The notes below the pieces were generated by a model that worked only from the letters and a program-made list of their open reading frames with translations, did not search any database and was not told the origin of the DNA. A DNA stretch of 14,528 nt from Deltaproteobacteria bacterium (GTDB lineage: Bacteria > Desulfobacterota > Desulfuromonadia > Geobacterales > Pseudopelobacteraceae), in assembly GCA_016219145.1 (NCBI GenBank), contig JACRCG010000251.1, positions 1-14,528 of the forward strand. The letters run 5' to 3'. Below are positions 1 to 6,667 of the stretch, piece by piece. Position 1 is the stretch's first letter; every line of letters starts with the position of its first letter. A program made the translations under genes and the position numbers.

Positions 1-1043
1 GGGCCGGATTGCGCGCCGCCGGAACGGTGATCCGCTTCCCCGGCTTCATGAAACTTTACATCGAGGGGCTGGACGACCAGGACGAGGAAAAGGAAGGGCT
101 GCTGCCCATCATGAGTGAAGGGGCCGCCCTGAAGCTGCATGAAATACTGCCCGAACAGCACTTTACCCAGCCGCCGCCCCGCTACACCGAGGCGACTCTG
201 GTCAAGACGCTGGAGGAGTACGGCATCGGCCGCCCCTCTACCTTTGCCTCTATCATGAATACTCTGGTGGAGCGCAAGTATACCCGTCTGGACAAGAAAC
301 GCTTCTTCCCCGAAGATGTCGGCATGGTTGTCAGCGATCTGCTGACGGCTCATTTCCATAAGTACGTCGATTACAACTTCACCGCCGGACTGGAGGAGGA
401 ACTGGATCAGGTTTCGCGTGGCGAGAAACAGTGGAAGCCGCTCCTGAAGGAATTCTGGGAACCGTTCATTGCTCTGTTGAAGCAGAAGGAGAAAGAAGTC
501 AGCAAGTCCGATCTGACGACCGAAGCCACAGACGAAGCCTGCCCTGATTGTGGCCAGCCGCTGGTGGTAAAGCTCGGCAAGCGCGGCAAGTTTATCGCCT
601 GTTCCGGTTTCCAGGCGGGATGTAAGTATACCCGCAATGTCGAGCCGGAGGGTGGCGCCGAGGTGGCCGAACCGGTCGTGTCGGATGAAAAATGTGAGAA
701 ATGCGGCCAGCCTATGCTGATAAAAGATGGCCGTTTCGGCAAGTACCTGGCCTGCTCCGGCTATCCGGCCTGCAAGAATATCCAGCCGCTGGTCAAACCC
801 AAAGGCACCGGAGTTGTCTGTCCGGAGTGCAAAGAGGGGGAGCTGACCGAGAAAAAATCACGCTTCGGTAAGATATTCTACTCCTGCAACCGCTACCCGC
901 AGTGCAAATTTGCCCTGTGGGACCTGCCGGTCAAACAACCCTGCCCAAAATGCGGCTTTCCGGTCGTAATCAAAAAGGTCTACAAGAAGAAGGGCGAGTT
1001 TTTGAAATGCCCCAAAGAAGGCTGTGATTGGCAGAGCGCATGA
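1..1043 (+). CDS. topA: DNA topoisomerase I, C-terminal part (5' end outside window)
   Basis: Type IA topoisomerase that relaxes negatively supercoiled DNA through a tyrosine-linked single-strand break. Reading starts at base 3, so the gene is cut by the window edge. The toprim domain and the active-site tyrosine lie upstream and cannot be judged. Visible first is the end of the catalytic core, including the family motif TLVKTLEEYGIGRPSTFA near bases 198-251. Four C-terminal zinc-ribbon repeats follow, each opening with a CxxC pair, at about 540, 693, 819 and 942. Ribbons 1-3 carry the FGK/RGK plus C-x(n)-C pattern of the topoisomerase zinc repeat, and ribbon 4 ends in a Cys pair before the stop. 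trmFO starts 43 bases downstream; topA-trmFO adjacency is common in bacteria, so the two are probably co-transcribed. The identity is secure. Confidence 0.96.
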   Translation, partial: AGLRAAGTVIRFPGFMKLYIEGLDDQDEEKEGLLPIMSEGAALKLHEILPEQHFTQPPPRYTEATLVKTLEEYGIGRPSTFASIMNTLVERKYTRLDKKRFFPEDVGMVVSDLLTAHFHKYVDYNFTAGLEEELDQVSRGEKQWKPLLKEFWEPFIALLKQKEKEVSKSDLTTEATDEACPDCGQPLVVKLGKRGKFIACSGFQAGCKYTRNVEPEGGAEVAEPVVSDEKCEKCGQPMLIKDGRFGKYLACSGYPACKNIQPLVKPKGTGVVCPECKEGELTEKKSRFGKIFYSCNRYPQCKFALWDLPVKQPCPKCGFPVVIKKVYKKKGEFLKCPKEGCDWQSA

Positions 1044-1086
1044 TCCGCGCCGGACTGTTTTTGCTTGAAAAAGTGAGGACCGGGCT

Positions 1087-2409
1087 ATGATTACAGTAAT
1101 CGGCGGCGGTCTGGCCGGTTGTGAGGCCGCCTGGCAGATCGCTCAGCGCGGCGTGCCGGTTGTTATCCAGGAGATGAAGCCGCAACGTTTTTCACCCGCC
1201 CACAGCCTGCCCGGACTGGCGGAACTGGTCTGTTCCAACTCATTACGCGGCATTTCGCTCGACAACGCCGTCGGTCTGCTGAAGGAGGAACTGCGCCGCT
1301 GCGGATCACTGACGATGGAGGCCGCCCAGGCCACTTCTGTACCGGCCGGCGGCGCTCTGGCCGTTGACCGTCAGCTCTTCTCCGATTACATCACCGAAAA
1401 AATCAGCTGCCACCCCCTGATCCGGACCGAACGGGGCGAGACCACCAGCATACCGGACGAAGGGATCGTCATCATAGCCTCCGGGCCGCTCACCAGCGAC
1501 ACCCTGGCCGCCTCCCTGGCTGAACTGACCGGTGATCGGCTCTATTTCTATGATGCCATTGCGCCGATTGTGGCCGCCGATTCTCTGGACATGACCAAGG
1601 TTTTTGCCGCATCACGCTACGGCAAGGGGGATGGTGACGACTATCTCAACTGCCCCTTGAACGAGGATGAATACCTCCGTTTTGTAGATGAACTGCTGAA
1701 GGGCGAGAAGGTTCCGGCGCGTGACTTTGAAAAGATTGTTCACTTTGAGGGGTGCATGCCGGTCGAAGAGCTGGCTTCACGCGGAGTCGAGACGCTGCGC
1801 TTCGGGCCGATGAAACCGGTCGGATTGATCGATCCGAATACCGGCTACGAGGCTCACGCCGTCATTCAGCTGCGAGCTGAAAACCGGGAGAAAACCATGT
1901 ATAACCTGGTCGGGTTTCAGACCAAGTTGACCTATGGAGAACAGCGCCGGGTTTTCCGCTTGATTCCTGGACTGGAAAATACGGAGTTCGTCAGATTGGG
2001 TTCCATGCACCGCAACACCTTCATCAACTCTCCGGCCTTGTTGGAAAACACTCAGCAGCTGAAAAGCGACCCGCGTATTTTTTTCGCCGGACAGGTCACC
2101 GGAGTGGAAGGATACGTCGAGTCCGCCGCCAGCGGCTTTCTGGCCGGCATGGCCGCTGCCGGCTTTGCACTGAACCAGCCGGCCCTTCTTCCGCCTCCTG
2201 AGACCGCCCTGGGTGCGCTGATGCACCACATTACCAATGCCGACGTCAAGCATTTCCAGCCGATGAATGTAAACTACGGACTCTTTCCGGAGCTTCCTGG
2301 CAGGATCAAGAAGAAAGAGCGGCGCCAGAAGCTGGCGGAGCGGGCGCTGGCCGCGCTGGATGAATGGAATAGTGATCTTCTTCGAAACACAGAGCAACAG
2401 AGCAACTGA
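1087..2409 (+). CDS. trmFO: TrmFO, folate/FAD-dependent tRNA (uracil-54-C5) methyltransferase
   Basis: Flavoprotein that makes 5-methyluridine at position 54 of the tRNA T-loop, using methylenetetrahydrofolate as carbon donor and reduced FAD. The N-terminus has the dinucleotide-binding glycine motif GGGLAG at residues 6-11. Cys49 in the ELVCSNSLRG motif and Cys223 in HFEGCMP match the two conserved cysteines of the family. A second FAD contact motif, FFAGQVTGVEGYVESAASG, lies near residue 335. Length is 440 aa, close to the usual 435-450. GAGG at 1075-1078 sits 8 nt before the ATG. The oddity is the C-terminus: the last seven residues (NTEQQSN) and the TGA stop are encoded by the left arm of an inverted-repeat element at 2384-2410. 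The original tail has therefore probably been replaced. The catalytic core is not affected. Confidence 0.96.
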   Translation: MITVIGGGLAGCEAAWQIAQRGVPVVIQEMKPQRFSPAHSLPGLAELVCSNSLRGISLDNAVGLLKEELRRCGSLTMEAAQATSVPAGGALAVDRQLFSDYITEKISCHPLIRTERGETTSIPDEGIVIIASGPLTSDTLAASLAELTGDRLYFYDAIAPIVAADSLDMTKVFAASRYGKGDGDDYLNCPLNEDEYLRFVDELLKGEKVPARDFEKIVHFEGCMPVEELASRGVETLRFGPMKPVGLIDPNTGYEAHAVIQLRAENREKTMYNLVGFQTKLTYGEQRRVFRLIPGLENTEFVRLGSMHRNTFINSPALLENTQQLKSDPRIFFAGQVTGVEGYVESAASGFLAGMAAAGFALNQPALLPPPETALGALMHHITNADVKHFQPMNVNYGLFPELPGRIKKKERRQKLAERALAALDEWNSDLLRNTEQQSN

Positions 2410-2517
2410 GAAGATCGAAACCATTTTTCTTGATCAAACAACTTGAAAACCTGGGCTCTGTTTGTTTACTATGGGTAAGGAGTAGATTTCCTCTGTTGCT
2501 CAGTTGCTCTGTGTTTC
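2384..2517. repeat. Inverted-repeat element 1 (short, no gene), between trmFO and the Fe-S gene
   Basis: The left arm (2384-2410) and right arm (2491-2517) are inverted copies of one 27-bp sequence built from the unit AGAGCAAC, matching at 25 of 27 positions. The 80-bp interior has no gene. The left arm overlaps the end of trmFO. The right arm ends just before the AAAAGGA ribosome-binding site of the next gene, whose ATG is 14 nt further on. The interior contains a possible weak promoter (TTGAAA 2443-2448, 16 bp, TTTACT 2465-2470). In RNA the arms could form a long stem. I see no target-site duplication. Confidence 0.9.
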
Positions 2518-2531
2518 AAAAGGATTTTTGA

Positions 2532-3812
2532 ATGGATAACGCAAATACCGATCCCCTTAAACGGGTTGAAGATCAGCTCAAAAAATGCGTCAAATGCGGT
2601 GCCTGCCGCCAGAACTGCCCCGCCTTCACCGCCTTCCAGCGCGAACCGGCCGTAGCGCGCGGCAAGGTAGCTCTGGCTCAGCATATTCTGAAAGATGATA
2701 TCGAGCTTGATGATCAGACCTATCTGGCAATGTCGAAATGTCTGCTCTGCGGCAGCTGCGTGGATAAATGTCCAAACGATGTTCCGACCGATGAAATTGT
2801 TATCGCCGCCCGTGAGGCGCTGGCCCAAAAGCGCGGCCTGACCACCTTTCACAAGGCGGTCGCCCAGGTCATCAAGAGCCGGACCCGCATGAAGATGGGG
2901 GCCAAGGCCGCCAGCATCCTGGGCCCGCTCTTCTTCAAGAAAGTTCCCGAAACCTCTGGCCTGCGTCTGCGCTTTCCGATGCCGTTTATCGGAAATACCC
3001 GCCACATCCCTGTCATTGCGGACAAACCCTTCATGGATTGCCACCCCGAAGTTATTCCGGGTGAACCGGGCAAACCGAGGATCGTTTTCTTCGTCGGTTG
3101 CATGACCAACTTTGTGTACACTGAAATAGGCGAGGCGACCCTGAAGCTCTTCCGGCATCTGGGCTGCACGGTGATTATTCCCAAAGGGCAGCAGTGCTGC
3201 GGCCTGCCCGGCATGTCTGGCGGCGATATAAATACCGTTCGCGAGCTGGCCGAAAAAAACCTGATCGAAATTGAGAAGTATGAGGCCGATTATGTCATGA
3301 GCGCCTGCGCTACCTGCGGCGGAGCCCTGCATCGTCTCTATCCGCTGGTAGTCGGCAAGCGCAACCCGGCATTGCGGGCCAGACTGGAAGCACTGGCCAA
3401 AAAAACCGTGGACGCCTCCCAACTGTTACAACAACTTGGTCTTGACCCGGCCGAAACCGGAGCGGGCGAAGAGATCCGCGTCACCTACCACGACCCGTGT
3501 CATCTGCGTACGCGGGGAATAACCAGACAGCCTCGCGAGCTTCTGAAAGGGACGCCCGGCGTCGAACTGATCGAGATGGAAGGGGCTGACAGGTGCTGCG
3601 GCCTGGGCGGCACCTTCAATGTGTATCACTACGACTCCTCCATGACCATCAACGACTCCAAGAGTCAGGCCATTATCGACACTCAGGCCCAGGCGGTTGC
3701 CACCGGCTGTCCCGGCTGCATGATGCAGCTTTCAGACGGCCTGAAACAGCATGGATCCAACGTGGAGGTTCTGCATACTCTCCAGCTGCTGGTACGACGG
3801 CTTAAACTCTGA
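2532..3812 (+). CDS. (Fe-S)-binding CCG-domain oxidoreductase subunit, GlcF-like
   Basis: Electron-transfer subunit of the glycolate oxidase GlcF / heterodisulfide reductase HdrD type, probably passing electrons between a flavin dehydrogenase and the quinone or another carrier. It has two ferredoxin-like [4Fe-4S] motifs: C19-x2-C22-x2-C25-x3-C29-P and C70-x2-C73-x2-C76-x3-C80-P. Two cysteine-rich CCG domains follow, with CCG motifs at residues 222-224 and 355-357 and associated CxxC pairs (ACATCGG, GCPGCM). Length is 426 aa, close to E. coli GlcF (about 407). No transmembrane segment is apparent, so it is likely cytoplasmic or peripheral. AAAAGGA lies 7 nt before the ATG and directly abuts repeat element 1. 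The usual FAD-linked partner (GlcD-like) is absent nearby, so the substrate is unknown; lactate, glycolate or acyl-CoA-linked electron transfer are all possible. Confidence 0.85.
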   Translation: MDNANTDPLKRVEDQLKKCVKCGACRQNCPAFTAFQREPAVARGKVALAQHILKDDIELDDQTYLAMSKCLLCGSCVDKCPNDVPTDEIVIAAREALAQKRGLTTFHKAVAQVIKSRTRMKMGAKAASILGPLFFKKVPETSGLRLRFPMPFIGNTRHIPVIADKPFMDCHPEVIPGEPGKPRIVFFVGCMTNFVYTEIGEATLKLFRHLGCTVIIPKGQQCCGLPGMSGGDINTVRELAEKNLIEIEKYEADYVMSACATCGGALHRLYPLVVGKRNPALRARLEALAKKTVDASQLLQQLGLDPAETGAGEEIRVTYHDPCHLRTRGITRQPRELLKGTPGVELIEMEGADRCCGLGGTFNVYHYDSSMTINDSKSQAIIDTQAQAVATGCPGCMMQLSDGLKQHGSNVEVLHTLQLLVRRLKL

Positions 3813-3883
3813 TATTTTTTTAGCAATACTAAATTTTGTTTACCATCTCCCTCATTTTTTTTGCTACCGGTAAAGAATATTTA

Positions 3884-3911
3884 TTGACATTGTAAAGCAA
3901 ATTGTATACAA
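3884..3911 (+). promoter_or_regulatory. Promoter with overlapping palindromic operator before the XRE-cupin gene
   Basis: A perfect -35 hexamer TTGACA (3884-3889) is followed at 15 bp by TATACA (3905-3910). An alternative -10 at 3907 would give 17 bp spacing. The -10 region is covered by a perfect 10-bp palindrome, TTGTATACAA (3902-3911), and the half-site ATTGTA occurs twice, 12 bp apart (3889-3894 and 3901-3906). This placement suits a repressor site, possibly autoregulation by the downstream regulator. The operator role is inferred. Confidence 0.55.
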
Positions 3912-3956
3912 ACCCCGCACAAAATGGAGTTTTTACAGCGGTGTTCAGGGGTTTGG

Positions 3957-4520
3957 ATGAGCGACTACAATATCGGAGCAAAAATAAAGAAACTCCGGCT
4001 TGCCAAAAAGCTTACTCTCCAGGCTGTTGCCCGCGAGACCGGCTTTTCGCCGGCGCTTATCTCCCAGATTGAGAATAATAACGTATCACCTCCGATTGCA
4101 ACCCTCTCCAAAATTGCCAAATTTTTCGATGTAAAAATCGGCCTTTTCTTTGCCGACGATGAAGAAGAGTGCCGTTATGAAGTCGTCCGCTCAGACGAGC
4201 GCAAGGCTATCCCGCGAGTCATATCCAAAGCCGGCACCAGCCAGGGCTATTCCTACGAATCACTTTCATTTCGCAAACAGAACAAAAAGATGGAGCCTTT
4301 TCTCCTCACAGTCACCGAAAAGGCGCTGGAAGAAAACACCTATAGTCATGACGGCGAGGAATTCCTCTTCATCATGAAAGGCACCGCCGAGCTATTGCTT
4401 GATGAAAAGCGGATATTCCTGGATGAAGGCGACTGCGTATACTTCGATTCCTCCCTCAAGCACCGGCTGCTCTCGAAGGATGGCGGCGAAGTAAAGGTTC
4501 TGGCGGTAGTTACCCGCTGA
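3957..4520 (+). CDS. XRE-family transcriptional regulator with C-terminal cupin domain
   Basis: DNA-binding regulator of the HTH_3 plus cupin_2 architecture (PuuR/SutR-like). Residues about 6-60 form the helix-turn-helix, with the recognition-helix signature GFSPALISQIENN. Residues about 110-185 form a small beta-barrel cupin with the HDGEEFLFIMKG motif and a histidine near the end (LKHRL), likely sensing a small ligand. Length is 187 aa. ATG 3957 is chosen because AGGGG (3947-3951) lies 5 nt upstream; the in-frame ATG at 3924 has no ribosome-binding site. It has its own promoter with a palindrome and lies directly upstream of the carboxylase/mutase genes. It is therefore a reasonable candidate regulator of propionyl-CoA metabolism and of itself, but target and ligand are not shown by the sequence. 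Confidence 0.88.
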   Translation: MSDYNIGAKIKKLRLAKKLTLQAVARETGFSPALISQIENNNVSPPIATLSKIAKFFDVKIGLFFADDEEECRYEVVRSDERKAIPRVISKAGTSQGYSYESLSFRKQNKKMEPFLLTVTEKALEENTYSHDGEEFLFIMKGTAELLLDEKRIFLDEGDCVYFDSSLKHRLLSKDGGEVKVLAVVTR

Positions 4521-4530
4521 TTGTTTGCTT

Positions 4531-4635
4531 CCCCTCCCTTGACGGGAGGGGTTCGTGGGGAGGGTGAAGCTGCCAGTTTAGTCAAATGTGCCAATTTCCC
4601 CCACCCCCTAACCCCCTCCCGCAAGGGGCGGGGGG
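4531..4635. repeat. GC-rich nested inverted repeat (intergenic, MITE-like)
   Basis: The region opens with a perfect 8-bp hairpin, CCCCTCCC (4531-4538) and GGGAGGGG (4544-4551), and closes with an imperfect hairpin of C-runs and G-runs around GCAA (about 4612-4635). The two ends are also inverted relative to each other: G-rich GGGAGGGGTTCGTGGGG on the left against CCCCCTAACCCCCTCCC on the right. The whole can fold as a nested structure. There is no gene and no T-tract, so it is not a classical terminator. Similar G-run/C-run intergenic repeats are familiar from other bacterial genomes. The strings of four or five G could also form a quadruplex. Confidence 0.6.
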
Positions 4636-4681
4636 ACTTAATATCACAAATTCTTAGATATGAATGAGTTGCATGGAAGTG

Positions 4682-4711
4682 TTGAGAATTAGGTCTATGC
4701 GGCTCGATAAT
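4682..4711 (+). promoter_or_regulatory. Candidate sigma-70 promoter of the carboxyltransferase gene
   Basis: TTGAGA (4682-4687), an 18-bp spacer and GATAAT (4706-4711) make a reasonable promoter. Predicted transcription would start near 4718, just ahead of the ribosome-binding site GGAAGG (4720-4725), giving a very short leader. This would exclude the upstream ATG at 4714 and supports the start at 4735. The match is moderate and untested. Confidence 0.4.
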
Positions 4712-4734
4712 TAATGACCGGAAGGATGGTTAAG

Positions 4735-6459
4735 ATGTCCAAAAAAGCGATCAAACCCTCACTGAAGAATCCGTTTGCACCCACTGAAACTGTCGAGTTC
4801 ACCATTCCCGGGGAAATTCCCGGGAAAAAAGGTGGCTACGAGGAGGCGATGAAGGAAGGCTACGACCTGATCCAGCGACCAATCAAATCGGTCAGCATTG
4901 ATCAGATCGAAAAACAGCACTTCAAAAACCGCATGACCGTCTGGGAGCGCATCCGCACTCTGACCGAGTGCGAGCCGAACATCCTCTTCCAGAACTGGGG
5001 TAAAAACCTGGACGGCGCCTCGCTGGTAACCGGCATCATCAATGTCGGCGGCCGCGACGTGGCCATCTACGGCCATGACTTTACCGTACGGGCCGGTTCC
5101 ATCGACGCCACCAACGGCAGCAAGCTGGCCAAACTGTTCAACATGGCTGGTGAAAAAGGGATTCCGGTCATCGGCATGAACGACAGCGCCGGCGCCTTCG
5201 TCCCGGCCGGCGTCGGCGGCCTGGACGGCTATGCCGAGGCTTTCACCGCCCTGCGCAAGATCAGCGGCGTGGTCCCCAGCATCATGTGCATGTTCGGATA
5301 CAATGCCGGCGGAGGAAGCTATCTTCCCCGTCAGGGCAGCTTTGTGATCCAGCCCAACGACACCTTCTTCGGTCTGACCGGACCCGGTGTAGTAAAGTCG
5401 GTTCTGGGTGAGGACATCAGCCCGGAAGATCTGGGCGGACCAAAGGTGCATGGCAAGTCCGGCGTCGCCGATATTACCGTCAACGACGAGGTTGCGGCGC
5501 TGCGCACCGCACTGCGCCTCTTATCCTACCTGCCGGACAACAACAGCGTCATGGCACCTTTTCAGGCCACCAGCGATCCACTCGACCGCAAGACCTGGGA
5601 GATCAACACGCTTTTGAAGAAGGCCTTCAACTCACCGACCGGCTTCAACACACCATTCGATGTTTCGATTGTTATTCAGCAGATCTGTGATCATGGCGAT
5701 TATTTCGAGCTTCAGCCTGAACGCGCCCGTGAAGTGGTGACAGCCTTTGGACGCCTGGGGGGCAATGTGGTCGGCTTCTGTGCCAACAACAGCGCCGTGT
5801 CATCCGGCCAGATCGACTGTGACTCAGCGGTCAAGATCGCCCGCTTTGTCCGTTTCTGCAACATCTACAATATCCCGATCATCTTCATGGAAGATACCAC
5901 CGGATTCCTGCCGGGACGCGAGCAGGAAGCACGCGGTATTGTCCAGGCCGGAAGATCCATGCTGGATTCCATAGTTGATGTCCGCACGCCGCGCATTCTG
6001 CTGATCCTTAGGAACGCCTACGGTGGCGCTTACGCCTCCTACAACAACTACCCGACCGGCGCCGATCTGGTTCTGGCTCTGCCGACTACCCGTCTGGCTG
6101 TCATGGGTCCGGCCGGCAAGGAGTTCGTCTACAAGGACGAAATGCGCAAAATCCGGGCAACTGCGGCCGACATGGCCAAAAAGGGCGCCCATGATCGCGT
6201 AACCGCCGGCATGAATGGTGATGAAGCCAAAAAGGACGCTGAAAAAGAAGCCGCCGACTGGCTTAAAATCCAGGAAGCCGCCTTGAACCTGCGTTACGAG
6301 AAGGAGCTGATGAATCCGAAGGAAGGCCTGACGCTGGGTTCGATCTCCTCGATCGTCATGCCGACCGATCTGCGCAAGGTGCTGGGCGAAAACCTGAACT
6401 TCTTCCTGCGTCATTACAAGGCAGCCCCGATGGGCGGCGTACAGAGAGAGTTCCACTGA
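4735..6459 (+). CDS. pccB: Acyl-CoA carboxylase carboxyltransferase subunit (propionyl-CoA carboxylase beta type)
   Basis: Transfers the carboxyl group from biotin to an acyl-CoA, most likely propionyl-CoA giving methylmalonyl-CoA. The 574-aa protein has the two crotonase-fold halves of the carboxyltransferase family. The N half includes GMNDSAGAFVPAG and the glycine-rich FGYNAGGGSY (acyl-CoA oxyanion region). It continues with FGLTGPGVVKSVLGEDISPEDLGG, shown here as the PccB-like TGP-VVK and E-LGG signatures. The C half includes IFMEDTTGFLPG and the second oxyanion motif RNAYGGAYASYNN. ATG 4735 is preferred because GGAAGG lies 9 nt upstream. No membrane beta subunit of a Na+-pumping decarboxylase is nearby, and the mutase and epimerase downstream favour the propionyl/methylmalonyl role. 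Glutaconyl-CoA-type or other acyl-CoA specificity cannot be excluded. The partner is the biotin protein downstream, separated by repeat element 2. Confidence 0.88.
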   Translation: MSKKAIKPSLKNPFAPTETVEFTIPGEIPGKKGGYEEAMKEGYDLIQRPIKSVSIDQIEKQHFKNRMTVWERIRTLTECEPNILFQNWGKNLDGASLVTGIINVGGRDVAIYGHDFTVRAGSIDATNGSKLAKLFNMAGEKGIPVIGMNDSAGAFVPAGVGGLDGYAEAFTALRKISGVVPSIMCMFGYNAGGGSYLPRQGSFVIQPNDTFFGLTGPGVVKSVLGEDISPEDLGGPKVHGKSGVADITVNDEVAALRTALRLLSYLPDNNSVMAPFQATSDPLDRKTWEINTLLKKAFNSPTGFNTPFDVSIVIQQICDHGDYFELQPERAREVVTAFGRLGGNVVGFCANNSAVSSGQIDCDSAVKIARFVRFCNIYNIPIIFMEDTTGFLPGREQEARGIVQAGRSMLDSIVDVRTPRILLILRNAYGGAYASYNNYPTGADLVLALPTTRLAVMGPAGKEFVYKDEMRKIRATAADMAKKGAHDRVTAGMNGDEAKKDAEKEAADWLKIQEAALNLRYEKELMNPKEGLTLGSISSIVMPTDLRKVLGENLNFFLRHYKAAPMGGVQREFH

Positions 6460-6476
6460 TACTGATAAACAGATAT

Positions 6477-6624
6477 CAACCACAGAGCAACAGAGCAACA
6501 GAGAACGTCAATCAGGTAATAGTAAAAACAGAGTCGAATTCTAATGCAGAAGAATATCTGAATCTTGGTTTTTATAGAAATTAGTCTGTAAGGTTTTCTC
6601 AGTTGCTCAGTTGCTCAGTGGTTC
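6477..6624. repeat. Inverted-repeat element 2 (short, no gene), inside the carboxylase gene pair
   Basis: Left arm 6477-6503 and right arm 6598-6624 match as inverted copies at 23 of 27 positions. They use the same AGAGCAAC-unit sequence as the other three elements. The 94-bp interior is A+T-rich with no gene. The element starts 17 nt after the carboxyltransferase stop and ends 43 nt before the next ATG. Its right arm is the most diverged, with T at all three variable arm positions (8, 16 and 24). Confidence 0.9.
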
Positions 6625-6667
6625 AAAAAGAATTTATATATCCGATAAAGATTGGAGATACATAGCA

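Noticed and set aside
2469..3422. Long open frame on the minus strand opposite the Fe-S gene (similar ones opposite the other large genes, for example 8534-9430)
   Set aside because: Shadow of high-GC codon usage in the + strand gene; no recognisable protein features and the + strand product is certain.
6611..6667. Earlier TTG start for the biotin carboxylase gene
   Set aside because: The TTG lies inside the right repeat arm; GGAG at 6654-6657 points to ATG 6668.
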